A stretch of DNA of 64,000 bases, from assembly GCF_964340395.1 (NCBI RefSeq), contig NC_135562.1:7328134-7392133 (forward strand). The letters run 5' to 3'. This stretch comes from Glandiceps talaboti. Its lineage: Eukaryota > Hemichordata > Enteropneusta > Spengelidae. Numbering within the stretch: position 1 is the stretch's first letter; every line of letters starts with the position of its first letter. The notes under the pieces are model-generated. The model worked only from the letters and a program-made list of their open reading frames with translations. It was not told the DNA's origin and ran no database searches. This document shows, in pieces, positions 35,581 to 47,345 of the stretch. A program made the translations under genes and the position numbers.

Positions 35581-36287
35581 AGTGAACTATACAGGTTTCT
35601 ACCCTCAGAGCAGCTCATTTTAATGGGGTTTTTTAAAGTGGATAGTCGTAATAATTAATAAAACTCAGCTTTACAGGTTTCTATTCTCTCATTAGCTTTT
35701 GTCCTGTTCAGAGTCTGCGCCAGTGTACAACAAAAATGGCAGTTTAATTGGGAAGCTACAGAAACGAAAATGTAGTCTTTCAAGATTGACATCAGCAATA
35801 TATGTAGGAGGAGAGAGAGACATGAGATAATTTTACCATGCTATTCTATAATTGTCTACATCATTATAGAATCACTCATATGAAACGTTTTGTTCTGCTC
35901 ATTGCTGTCAAATATTGTCATTCATCCAAACTAGTTGTCTTTGTTGAAGCACACAAAATACAGGCATTACAATCATCACTTTACATAGATAAAAATATTA
36001 TGGAAGCAATTTGACGAGAAATTGTGATTGATATTGCTGATAGGATTAGAACAAATGTGGAATCTGTTGACCCGCACAAAAAAATAAAGTGTGTTTTGTA
36101 AAGATTTACTTGGAAAATTATTATTTTAGATTAATTTTTCAATAAAAATTGAATTATAAGAATTAATTACTATAATTCTGAATCAAAATTAATTAGAAAT
36201 TAGCCAAAAATTTACACATAAAAAAAAATGTTTTCTTTCAAAGAGATATGGGAAATTTCTTGGAACTAAAGAGGTTTAGATGTATAC
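35581..36287. other. Non-coding, nothing recognised
   Basis: No gene or family seen. Confidence 0.5.
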
Positions 36288-36625
36288 TTAGATATTGTTC
36301 CCCAATATTTTTCTTCTTTCAGCCAAGGAAAATGCAAGTGACCTAAGGGGCCTTTGTCACTATGAGTCGCAAGATGAGTAGTGACAACCCGTTAGTCATG
36401 AGTATTTTCCGACTGAATAAAGAAAAATATTGAAGAATAACATACCAATGCTAGTAATATCAAAGAAAAATCAGAGAAAGTAATGGTAATTTAAATGTTT
36501 TGAATAAGCAGAACCAGTTATGTAGACATGCGGTGTTGTGACATAGACATGCATTGTCATGGCTTAGAACGACCAGAGTATATATTCCATATTTTTGGTT
36601 CAACTTGGCTTATGCGTGGTATAAT
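36288..36625 (-). mobile_element. Foldback H2 copy 2 joined to an ACAAGCCAAG-family end
   Basis: The hairpin occupies 36302-36435: left arm CAATATTTTTCTTCTTTCAG, right arm CTGAATAAAGAAAAATATTG. Downstream, AGAACCAGT, ATGTAGACATG, TATATTCCATATTTTTGGTT and CTTGGCTTATGCGTGGTATA match the equivalent segment at 21340-21445. The joint conservation shows that hairpin and end sequence belong to one element of about 330 bp. Confidence 0.72.
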
Positions 36626-38014
36626 TTATGATACATGAATCTTTCTTAAAACTGGAGCATTTTCTGAAACTTTTGTTATTTGTAACAACATACTCACCCT
36701 GAAGTATATAGAATTACCCGTGGGGAGATATGTTTCTTTAGCTGTATGCATAATATGGTACAATGAATTTGATCAAATTGAGTTTTGGGGTCCGCACCCT
36801 AAAATCAGCAGCCCCAACACAATTATGATTTCAACCTAATACTGTACTACTTCTGGATACAATCAACCCCTAATTAACATGTACAATGTCTAATTACTGG
36901 TATTTTAACAATTTTCAATGTTGGTTGTCAATTTGAAAAAAAATCCTAAAATCCAGCACTGAAATACAACTTTAGTTCATGATAGTAGTGTAGCCTTGAC
37001 GAGAAGGATTTTGAATTTCTGTATCCTGCCCACTTGAAATCGTGTGACTAGGCTATCATTTTCTTTGACAAATAAAAGAAGTTTCCGTACAACAAACGTC
37101 AACATGATGGACAGCATGAGTGTGATTGAGTGTTTTGAGTTCAGACAATTCCATTCATTGTATTGTATCTATGTGTATTGACAAAATCCTTCAACAGTTA
37201 TGTATTAAAGTGGGCACAAGGTCTGTAGAAACACGTCAGAGTTTGTTTTTCTTCTTCTTTAACATTGAATCTCAATTTCCTGATGTTGATTGAAATGACC
37301 TTCTGAGTTGTTAAAGCAGCCTGAGATAGTATCATGGAGATGAAGTTCTTTCAGAAATATCCTCCAAATAAAGGTTTGCGTGATATACATTAATTTTGTT
37401 ATTTGTAAAAAAAAACAAAAAACGCCAGTTTGCACAAATTTTATAAAAAATGTAGAATTTGTAGTGTCAGCTGAAAAAGAGAGACATGTGCATCACTCAA
37501 ACTTTATAACACACACACACACACACAAAGTGGTTAAATTATCCATTGAACACTGGAATTAATGAAAATACAATGGTTGCTAAGGCCAACCATTTTAATA
37601 CAAAATAAAAGTAAGAAAATGTGATATTCCTGATTTTCAAACCTGTTGCAGTATGGTATAATTACATATGATGTAGGGGAGAGCAATGTGGTGTTTGGAA
37701 ATGCATAAAAACTGTGTTTTGAATATTTTGATTGTTGTTCCGTAATTACTTGTTTATGTTATGTATTAAAGCAATGAAAATCAGAAAATATACTTTATAT
37801 GTACTACTCAGTGGCACAGTGTCGTTGTTAAGATATTAAATCTACAAAAAAGAGATAAAATGAGAACTGGATGGTCTGAACAAGTCAACTCGAAATATGA
37901 AATATAAATATTGGATTACATGTTAGTAAAATGTATATTTTGTATGGTAATGTGAAATTTGATCAATGTGTAAAATGTAAAATTTGTACTGAATAAAGTA
38001 TATATTTTACATGG
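36626..38014. other. Non-coding; (CA)n at 37510-37528
   Basis: Short AC microsatellite and A runs; no convincing gene. Confidence 0.5.
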
Positions 38015-38365
38015 CATAAAATGCATGTGTTGGATCTAAAAGGGATGGTGTTACACTGCATGGAGTAAAATACATGTGTTGAATCTAGAAGGGGGTGGGA
38101 GTTATTCTGTATGGAGTAAAATGCATGTCTTGAATCTGGAAGGGGTAGTGTCGCGCTGTATGGAGTAAAAGGCAAGTCTTGAAGGTAGAAGGGGTGGTGT
38201 TACACTGCATGGAGTAAAATGTGTTTGTTGAATCTAGAAGGGATGGTGTTACACTGCATGGAGTAAAAATGACTTGAATCTACAAATTTATATAGAAGGG
38301 GTGGCGTAACTGGTGTTAGGCTGCATGCAGTAAAATGTAAGTCTTGAATCTAGGAGGGGTAGTCT
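38015..38365. repeat. About 49-bp minisatellite, seven imperfect units
   Basis: Units follow GGAGTAAAATGCATGTCTTG, then AATCTAGAAGGGGTGGTG and TTACACTGCAT. Substitutions and short indels occur in every unit, and one unit carries an extra segment near 38285. No coding meaning. Confidence 0.9.
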
Positions 38366-39164
38366 GTCTTTGAAGAGAAATACATGTAAGGACAGAATTA
38401 CACATCAATATTACTTTCAATAGTGAAAAGATGAAACTCATCAGACGTAACGAAGATACAAGTAGAAAAAGAACTAATCTCAGAGAACATGTCTACCGAG
38501 TAATGCAGCTCAGAATTGTCAAATTGCCTGCTTTTAAGGTGAACAATGGTAAATTGTCTGCCTGCTCATATCATCACTTCTAAGAATTATATTACGAGTG
38601 ACATCGCTGACCTCGGTTAAGTTAATCGTGATCAACCATACTCAACAGTCAAATGAGGTTACAGTCTCCAGTAGTATACGTGAATAGCACATCTTAGTGT
38701 TGGTCATTATTCTCTGCATAACACCTACGGCATATGATTGTATCTGTCGACTAGATAAAAATAATAGGTCCATGCAAGAAAGTTAATTATTTGAGCAACA
38801 TATGTCTACATTTATCACTAATAGGCTCTAAGATATATTTCTGTATAATAAACCCACACCACTCATGAGACACTTCCTATGTTCTACACATGTAATGTAT
38901 ATTTTGCGAGAATGAATGCCATGGACTGTGGTTTCATACTTATATTATATTTAAGTTATATATTAAGTAATGAAAATTTCAACAAATTTCTTGGAAGCAA
39001 ATCGTCTTATCAACATCGTTACTGTACTCTAGTCTAATGCACACTTAAACCGGGATGCAGGCATGAAGATTGCAGCAGTTTCTCTCAAGGTCCTCCTTTG
39101 AGACTCGTCGTGACAGTATCCCATTGTAGTACACCCCTGACGATGCTCACAAGTTGTCATCGAA
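38366..39164. other. Non-coding, nothing recognised
   Basis: No gene or family seen. Confidence 0.5.
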
Positions 39165-39411
39165 TATTTCATTATGGCTTCCTACTTGAAAAAATCAATA
39201 TGAAACAACATTGACCACGTCCATGTTTGTAACTCAATATGTTGCAAAAAGCTAAAGAATTGTGTAAAAATACTATTTTATATTTTACACGAATGTACAA
39301 TTACAAACATTTTACACATTTATTAATCTTTTGCAATATATTGAATTACAAACAAGGACTTGGCACATGTTGTTTCACATTGATTTTTCAAGTAGAAACC
39401 CAAGATAAAAT
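39165..39411. mobile_element. Foldback element H1, copy 2 (longest)
   Basis: The left end ATGGCTTCCTACTTGAAAAA (39174-39193) is the complement of the right end around 39385-39411. Further inside, GTTTGTAACTCAATATGTTG faces CAATATATTGAATTACAAAC. The two halves therefore pair over most of about 247 bp. The other two copies lack the outer left arm. Encodes nothing and must rely on proteins from elsewhere. Confidence 0.8.
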
Positions 39412-39544
39412 TGTTCTATAAATTCAAAATTCAAAATGAAAACAACTGAGTCCAAAATACATTGACCTTTCATGGTCATTATATGCACACAAAAAAGTGG
39501 AAATAGGCTATTTTTCTTCACCACTTTGTGCATAATATGGGTGA

Positions 39545-39710
39545 TTTTGAAGGTCTGTGGCTGGAAATTCCAGCCAACCACAGAGACCTATGAACCATCT
39601 CTGGTTTGTGGCTTGAAATTCAAGCCAACCACAGAGACCTATGAACCATCTCTGGTTTGTGGCTGGAAATTCCAGCCAACATCAGACACTTAAGAACCAT
39701 CTCTGGTGAA
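39545..39710. repeat. 51-bp tandem repeat with a palindrome, three units
   Basis: Palindromes lie at 39559-39575, 39610-39626 and 39661-39677, exactly 51 bp apart. Units 1 and 3 read GGCTGGAAATTCCAGCC; unit 2 reads GGCTTGAAATTCAAGCC, with both arms changed so that pairing is kept. ACCACAGAGACC and AACCATCTCTGG complete the unit. Confidence 0.95.
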
Positions 39711-41036
39711 AATGAGAACAAATTTGTCAAAAACCTAACTTTTAAGGTGGGTCATTATGCCTTGGAAAAGGTCAATGTATTTTGGACTCAGTTAAACCCA
39801 ATCCTCATCAATATTGCCTGTTTTAAAGTAAATATCAGTCTTGTGTGTCTTGTGTTCATTGTGCAAAATAATCTATTTTGGATAATTTTGCAAAATTTCA
39901 CTTTTTATGCAAGGACACATCCTTCTATGGTAAAAATCCTAGTAAAACTATCTAAAGAGGTAGATAACTCCATTATAGTGTATATACATGTACATCCATC
40001 CATCTCGCCTTCATCCTGCCCATCAGAATATACATCCCATGTGTTTTTATTCAAGGGAATCAAGTAAAATAACTTCCACCTGAGCTCACCGTATAGACGT
40101 ACCTAGGTTACAAGAGCACAATTATTTCCCCTCCTGGGTCTTAGAATCGTTGTAAAATAAACTACATCTCATGTACATGTATATACAAGCACCTGGCATT
40201 CTTGCAAGCCAGTCTGAAAGTAACATTATTTTTCTGCTGGGGTAGGTGTATGTTTTACAAAATATGTGCTCCAAAGATGTGATTTAGGTGATATATTATA
40301 TTGTAACTTAATACTCATCTTTGAAGTCCTGTAAAGAAGCCCTACTGAATTTGAATGTGTTTGGCCATTTAGGGATTTCTTGCAAGGGTGTATAGGAAAA
40401 ACTCTGATGATATCAATTTTACCAAACTTCTGGCTTGACGAATATTATGCTTTTCCACAAACCCTAGGAAATGACCAGAATGGCTGAACATGGCAAAATA
40501 GACAATAAGATGCAATGTATTGTTCAGCCCTATCACTGGCTGATAGTGCAGCATTAATGTTGTATCTGACAAACTATTGCCAAGATGACTAAAGGAAGAT
40601 GGGATTATAAGTACATGGCATGTTCATGTATATGATCATGATGTCGCATCTTTGTACATAGTTTAAATGAAATTGGTGCCAGACAGACTGAGAAAAATAC
40701 ATACATGTAGATTAGACTACAAATCTTCAAGACCCCTCAGGACACTGCTTGTGGACAGCATCGATGTTGACTATAAATCTGCAAGACCCCTCAAGGCACT
40801 TGTGGACAGCATCAGTGTTGAATGAGAATTGGTACAAGTCTACACACAGAACAGAGTTCTTGTGACAGGGGAGAATCTGTTTTGTTGTTGGATTTTACTA
40901 TTATAATCAAGATTAATAATTAACACAGTTGTAAAGTATTTTCCACATCATAATGTCAGACTACAGTTGAATATTCTTGTATGTCGTCAACATTAGGTTT
41001 CTCTGCTACTCTCCATAGCTATAAAAACATGGGTTG
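39711..41036. other. Non-coding; one short duplication
   Basis: A block with AAGACCCCTCA, GCACT(G/T) and TGTGGACAGCATC is present twice at about 40725-40825. A 136-codon frame spanning 39657-40067 starts inside the 51-bp repeat, and the 67-codon minus-strand frame at 40369-40572 has no recognised domain; neither is called. Confidence 0.5.
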
Positions 41037-41368
41037 TAGGTGGCTGAACTGAGTTAGCTTGTGTGCCACCACTGTAGCCAGAGTTTGAACCACCCAGTGC
41101 GAGCTCGGTTTGATTAATAATTTACCACAGCTGAGCTATATTTAGTTCAAGTTCACTTTATTCCAGTACTCAGCATGCTTGTACCGTATATAGCCTAGAA
41201 GGGTGATGCTAAATTTGACCCTACTGAACAACACAGGTTTTTCCCAGGTACCCCTCCCTCCTGCTAGGTAGGGCATCCTGGGGCACTGCATAAATGATGA
41301 CCCTATCTCAATTTCCGAGTTTGATTTGGATCAATAAAGTACATTTATTAGTTACAGTCTACAATAAA
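41037..41368 (+). mobile_element. SINE-B, diverged copy
   Basis: A decayed tRNA-like head (GGTGGCTGAACTGAGTTAGC; box B trace AGTTTGAACCAC) is followed by the SINE-B body: GGTTTGATTAATAATTTACC, AGAAGGGTGATGCTAAATTT, GACCCTACTGAACAACACAG, AGGTACCCCTCCCTCCTGC. It ends near GATCAATAAAGTACATTTAT. Confidence 0.72.
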
Positions 41369-41654
41369 TGAATACAAAAAGTGCTTGCATTTCCAATTAC
41401 TTTTAGACGTCAGTGAGTTTTCTCAAGGAATTTGCTTGCAAATTACATAACAGTAAAAATTCAAAACATTGACTATAGACTGAGATTGATCATAAAGCGA
41501 AGGCATGTGAAAAACAAATAACAATATTTTTTTTAACAAATGAAAGTGATTATAAAATTGATTAAAAAGATTTTGAAGTGACAAACAGGTAATGGTTTTA
41601 ACAACAGATGAAATTGTATCTGATAAAAAAATGGCATTACATGTCAGTAACAAC
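41369..41654. other. Spacer
   Basis: Nothing recognised. Confidence 0.4.
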
Positions 41655-41960
41655 AATAAGATGGTAGTTTTTAGATAGTGCTTTCCTACTGTTCTCAAAG
41701 CACTGTACATGTACAATTATTACTCCTGGCACAGATCTATCATGGCACAATGGCCCTTTACACAATTGTTTTGTCAATTCCCTGAGAGCATACTGTACTA
41801 TCCATTGCAGCCTCTGTAAGTACATAGAATTAAACCATTCACATAACAACCTCTATCCTACTAGGTCCCAATTATACAGCTTGTTTGACTGAGGCACAAT
41901 CATGGTTCAAATCTTGCCCAAGGACTTTACATTGACGTGACATAATATGTAGAAACTATA
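41655..41960 (-). mobile_element. SINE-A, 5'-truncated copy
   Basis: In minus orientation: AAAGCACTGTACATGTACAA, TATTACTCCTGGCACAGATC, CCATTGCAGCCTC, CAATTATACAGCTTGTTTGA, TTCAAATCTTGCCCAAGGAC. The tRNA-like head is missing. Confidence 0.8.
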
Positions 41961-43624
41961 ATTATAGTACTTAGAAAATTCAATTTATTACATAATTATG
42001 TTTTTTAAATGCCTGACTTCAAAGGTACTTAAGTTACATTTTACATACAGGTATGCAGGACTTGAATTTAAGCTGATCTACACTGGGTAGTTAGATTTTA
42101 ATACTCAGGTGAACTTTTCAGCAACAATTTTCTATTGATTTCCATTGCTCTGTTAAATCCATGTAGACACCACCTTATCAATTTGGTAGTCTTGATACAA
42201 TGTTTAGGGGGCCAGTTTACTTGAACTATCTGTACTGCTAATTTGAGTTACTTACTAGGCATTCATAGAGACCTATACATGTGATGGACAAAAAACAGTT
42301 TGTGTAGTAGGTTGAATGTTTACTGCTTAAGATGCAGATACTGTTCAGTCATCAGTCACTTCACCTATTTAGCTACAACATGTACATCTAGGTGTATATA
42401 CTTATATCAGATGCATAATCAGTTGTAGAAGAGCTTTCAAGTTCATGCAGTAGATCTTCTGCGGGTTTCCTGAATCTGAGTTTGTTTAAATTTTGATACA
42501 AATTCAGGCAGAACATGTTACTGCATCAAAACATCACTACATGTACATTGGTAGTTTGTAGTCTGCTTTGTGTAAAAAATGTTCAGTGTGAACACATTCA
42601 TTCAGTATTTGTGTCACTGTGTATATGCAGCTTCAGTACAATTTGTAAAAGGTGACACATGCATGTACAATGTAAATGATAACCTATTCCCCAACACTAA
42701 TCTGGCTGCTTACCCCCTCAGGCATTTCCGCTACCTTTTTAAAGCGACCACAGGTCACATAGCACCAAAGGTGCTGTCGAGGGCTTACATTTGTATATGA
42801 AGCTGCACACCAGAGGTACTAGCAGTCATCCTTTGCTTTAAAATTTGTTCATAGCAACCTTCCAAGCACAAGTCTGAGGTCTTACCGTAAGACTACTTAA
42901 CCCCAGCTCTCTACCATATAGGTTTGATTGAACAAAGCCAAAGTTGACATGCTCTTTTACTCATATGAATAGTCCCAGGTTTATACAGCAGCCTCAGAAG
43001 GATGCCTTACATGTATCTGTCACCTGCTATTTGTTCAGTATTATGAACTAAACAATTGCTGGTATAATTTGGACTCAAGGGAAAATCCATAAATAAATAC
43101 ATCAACACAATGTTACTGGTAGGAAGAAGATTAAGTATTATGTATCAATACCAAAACATCCAACTGTATTGGTAGACTAACTTTGATATATAAGGGAAGA
43201 ACTAAGACACATGACAACGTTCAACCTGCTCATTGTCATTTAACATGGTAGATTCCTTAAAGGCTATAGAGACCGTACAATTATCAAGTCAGTGTTCCTC
43301 TAAATTTTGCAGCTACATTCAGTGTTTTTACAAAGGTTTGTGGGAATAGTGTAACAGAAGATGAAAAAAACTACTACATGTAGTCACACTTTATACAACA
43401 TTGTTGTCAGTATGTTGTACATGCACAACGAGTTTGGTGGGAACGTTGGTAACTTTAGTCTAGTTCCTGACGACCATGTTCTGATTTTACACTACGTTAT
43501 CTTCACACATTCAAGTTATGTCTAGTTGTTACTCTCTCACAGAATTCTGTGCTCCCCTACAGTGTTCATATAAACATTATATAGTGATGTTGTTGCGTCC
43601 CCACGTGATTTTAGTTTAAGCAGA
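41961..43624. other. Non-coding, nothing recognised
   Basis: About 1.65 kb without a recognised gene or repeat. TACATGTA-type palindromes are frequent. Confidence 0.5.
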
Positions 43625-43920
43625 CTGGAGGCCTCCTCTACATCTGAAGTGGCGCCCATACAAATGAATTTCTGCTCAGTGAGCCACACAGCCAATCAGG
43701 TTGCGTCTTACTTGTCATGGGCATACGCTTGAAAAATACTTCGTACATTGTCAGCCGGGGTTGTCAGTTGCCTGTGTGCACACTTAGTAACGCCATGTTG
43801 TTTGTTGATATTCAATGCGTATGCCCATGACAAGTAAGATGCAACCTGATTGGCTGTGTGGCTCACTGAGCAGAAATTTGTTTGCATGGGCACCACTTCA
43901 GATGTAGAGGAGGCGATCAG
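43625..43920. mobile_element. Inverted repeat with 98-bp arms
   Basis: The left arm 43631-43728 starts GCCTCCTCTACATCTGAAGT and ends GGGCATACGC; the right arm 43817-43914 is its reverse complement with a handful of mismatches. The loop is 88 nt. The arms contain GCTCAGTGAGCCACACAGCC, so one arm has an internal GCTCA/TGAGC hairpin. Likely a foldback or MITE insertion. The 84-codon minus-strand frame across the loop is incidental. Confidence 0.85.
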
Positions 43921-45136
43921 GCTAAAAACGTAAACATGTACCACGAAGGTAAATTCAGGCAAAATAACGAAGGTAAAATAGCAGTGAATGATTAGCCGAC
44001 ATCTACGTCGGATTTTAATCAGATTGTGTCTAATACTGCTCGAGAATCCCTGTCAGGTTTCCTGATTGTCAGGCTGATGTTAACACTAGGCAAACCTGGT
44101 GTTCATATACATAGAACTATAAGTTACTGGTTCAGGCATTAACCCCCCCACTTGTGAATACAGATGTGAGATGTTACTAGTACAGTATAGCCTAGTGTTA
44201 CCGGTAGCAACACTCAGCAAGACTGACATTCTAGCACCATATGCTAGCACCATGCTAATCTATATAAAAAGCAGTTAATTTAAGCTGTACTGTACCATCA
44301 AAAACATTAGCAGTCAGCTGTAACAACTATTTACTATTGCCTGCTGGTGAAAATTCAACGAAGATTTCAAAGTGAGATGACAAATCTGTCATCCCAAATC
44401 TACTATGTTAAACTTCGTACTTTTCTGACATGAAACCGTTCATGATTTTGATTCATATCTGTCCATCAGAACATGTTAAAATGAGGGATGAGCCATCATC
44501 ATGTTACATGTGGATGATGTATAGTTTTGTCAACCTTGACAACTCTAACATGGCAGCCATATCAATTCTTTGCACCATTGAGTGGATTTCTCCATCAGAT
44601 AATAGCCCCATGTGAATATGAAAGCCTTCAAGTGTTTTTATGTCACGATAGAACGCTATTGCTAAGTTGAAAAATACATTAAAGCAGGTGATTGGAGGGT
44701 GAATTTTGAGTTATTTCTTAGCTTTTCTGTCAAGGTCTGTTACTTCAGGCGTTTTTGTCGTGTTTTATTGAAGGACTGTGCGCAAATACCAGATTATGGA
44801 ATGGAATTCTATCAGGTAAATGTCACCCATAATATCCTGGGAAAACATAGCTTTTCTAACAACACTCAAGAATGAGATATGACGTACACACATGTACGTG
44901 TATTCTTTTTATGCCGACTCAATATACATGTACTTTAATGCATGGATGCTTAGACACATAGGATAAGACTGGAAGGTTCATCTGGCAAGCAAGAATTTTC
45001 ACCTCAAAGCCTGTGAACTCAGTAATTCAAAGTCAGTATTTTTTATGCATACCATGTATGGAAGCTGATTGGTTGAAAAAGTCACATGATGCTTATATTA
45101 GTTTCATTAAGTCACACAATGCCCACATGACTTCTT
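43921..45136. other. Non-coding, nothing recognised
   Basis: No gene or family seen. Confidence 0.5.
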
Positions 45137-45572
45137 TCACTCGATGATGTTTGATGCAATTATCTTCACATGCAATAACCTTGATGTTAACACAGGGTTG
45201 ATTGACTGTCCCAACTTCTTACAATGTTCGTAAATTGCTGACAGAAGTTTCTTTGTTCTGGCAGCTTTTACCCTGGTCCCACACTGTCTAGTTGTTATCC
45301 CAATATAGTTGTGATTGCAGCCTTCACATTTGATGTGGTATATTACTTCACATTTTGTCAAATTTTCTATTTTTTAGTTGACATCGGTGAGTACGTAGTA
45401 ATGTCTCATGGAGTTGAACAGTCAGTGGTATATGTTTATTCTCTCTGCTTTGAAAACTTTTTTTTGAACACCTCTGACATATGGGATACCTACAATAAGT
45501 TGTCATTTCTTGACTTGTCACTGTCTTTGCATTGGTCCTTCTTATAGTCTCAGTTACCCAGCCTCTCGCCAC
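45137..45572 (-). pseudogene. Penelope-like retroelement GIY-YIG endonuclease relic
   Basis: Reading the minus strand from about 45520, one frame gives VGIPYVRGVQKKVFKAERI, like the conserved PYV.G.S..I.R segment between reverse transcriptase and endonuclease. A second frame continues with TLLRTHRCQLKNRKFDK (the T.LR..L...KD block). A third frame from 45361 gives CEVIYHIKCEGCNHNYIG, with the IY and YIG halves of the GIY-YIG motif, then TTRQ..TRVKAAR, SAIYEHCKKLGQSI and a KIIASN end. At least two frameshifts separate these pieces, and no reverse transcriptase remains, so it cannot be functional. In the intact family the domain nicks target DNA for reverse transcription. Confidence 0.75.
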
Positions 45573-45754
45573 TGGGGGCGCTGCCTATGAGACCACTCCA
45601 AATGCGAGTCTATAGAAACGAGATTCGTAAGCCCATTTTTTTATGGTTTGAAGAAGTGTATTGTGTGACTTCTGTCGCAGGGTAGTTGAAATGTGGTTTC
45701 CCCAGACTTTCGTTTGGTGGTCTCGGAGAAGAGCTCCCAGTGGTGAGAGTCCAG
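45573..45754. other. Spacer between retroelement relic and SINE-A
   Basis: No RT motifs found on the minus strand where the Penelope-like reverse transcriptase would be expected. SINE-A and other sequence lie there instead. Confidence 0.45.
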
Positions 45755-46113
45755 GTAATAATAATGATAATGATAATGTTGGGCGCTTTCCCATGCCATG
45801 TTCAAAGCGCTTTACAATTATTACCCCTGGCTCGGATCAGAACGACACAATGCCCTTATAAGTCTTCCTCAACTCCCTGGGGAGCATACAATCCATTGCA
45901 TCCATTTCAGCGCATAGGATTAAAGCCTTCACATTGCAACCTACATCCTACCAGGTCCCCAATTATACAGCTGGGTTGACTGAGGCACAATTGTGGTTCA
46001 AATCTTGCCCAGGGACTTTAGCCACTCAAAAACAAACAGCAGGCAGCGACAGGGCTCGAACCTGCAACCTGTAGATTCCAAGCCGGTCACGCTAACCATT
46101 CACCCATCATGAC
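45755..46113 (-). mobile_element. SINE-A, full length
   Basis: In minus orientation, the box A-like TGGGTGAATGG (complement of 46096-46106) and box B GGTTCGAGCCC (complement of 46052-46062) are intact, followed by the body shared with 25971-26331. The 3' tail is an (ATT)/(ATC) run at 45755-45780, next to GCGCCCAAC. The A+T trinucleotide tail and the intact head make this the best preserved SINE-A. Confidence 0.9.
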
Positions 46114-47157
46114 TCCACCGAGACTATCCTTCTTAGGGATTTTACATATCTTCTCCTACAGTCATATGACAAGTCTGTGTTATTGAATCGTATACAATAA
46201 CAGAAGGCTGAATGAGTTAGCCAAAATATAGTACACTGGGTAGGTAAATTATTTAATATGTTCTGAGTTTGGAACTAAATACAAAATATGATTCCAGAGA
46301 CAGGAAACAACGTATTATGATTGTGTACATGTGTAGCACCAATGTGTAGCAAGCCAATATTTTCTCAAATGCAGTCCTCAATTGCAAACAGTTACTATTT
46401 TAAAAAGCAAAGTGATGAATTTCATTCCTGTACATTCATAATACTGTAGTCCAACATTAGGAGATAGAAAATCTGTAATATTCTCTAAAACAGCAGTTTC
46501 ATAGGTGTTCTATGAGCTCTGTGAGCGTGTTACATGGTGAAAGCCATGCAGCTAGGAAATTTTGAACTAGTCAAGAATTTATTATGTGGTTCCTTCCATG
46601 ACCCCATATTAGACCAAACAAAATAGAAAATTGAGTAAAGTGGACCCCATTTTAGAATTCTTATCTCTACAAATAAAGTACCCCTTGTAGACCAAAGGTT
46701 GAAAAACCCCACCCCAAAGGGCAGCACATATACATATACCCAATAAGCGGCTGTACTCCCCCCCCCCCCCCCCCCCAGAATATTTCATTCAGTCTTGACC
46801 CAAAATGAGAAAGTACATCCCTTGCAATGACTGATGGGTACTAAAAGATTTAAGCTTTTATAAGAATAACTCCTGCTTTATTGAAAAAAAAAACAGCTGA
46901 CAGCTCACACGACTCACTTAATCTTCTAAGTGGTTACTATGGAAACAGATGACCTTTAACTTGTGATGTCAAAGATAAGGATCAAAGATGAAGAAACAGT
47001 TTCATCTTTTGCCATTCGTTCAGTACATGTACTTAGTATTTAGTAGTTACGTGCATGGAACTTAGCTATAGCGACTACTATATTTTGTATACTGTGTTCT
47101 ATTTGTACTCTAGACTATGATCTTAAACCTGCATTCACTGTAACTGAGATCATTTTG
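46114..47157. other. Non-coding; 19-C tract at 46758-46776
   Basis: No gene seen apart from the homopolymer. Confidence 0.5.
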
Positions 47158-47245
47158 CACACACAAACACACATACATACATGTTCATACATACACACAC
47201 ACACACACATGCTCGCATGCGCACACACTGCACACACACACACAT

Positions 47246-47282
<37 letters not shown>

Positions 47283-47313
47283 TACATACATACATACATA
47301 CATACATACATGT

Positions 47314-47344
<31 letters not shown>

Positions 47345-47345
47345 T
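47158..47345. repeat. (CA)n / (CATA)n microsatellite
   Basis: Alternating CA and CATA runs with short interruptions. Long frames on both strands are artefacts. Confidence 0.97.

Noticed and set aside
39657-40067. 136-codon plus-strand protein
   Set aside because: It begins within the 51-bp tandem repeat and has no recognisable domain.
43708-43962. 84-codon minus-strand protein
   Set aside because: It lies across the arms and loop of the inverted repeat, so it is incidental to the foldback.
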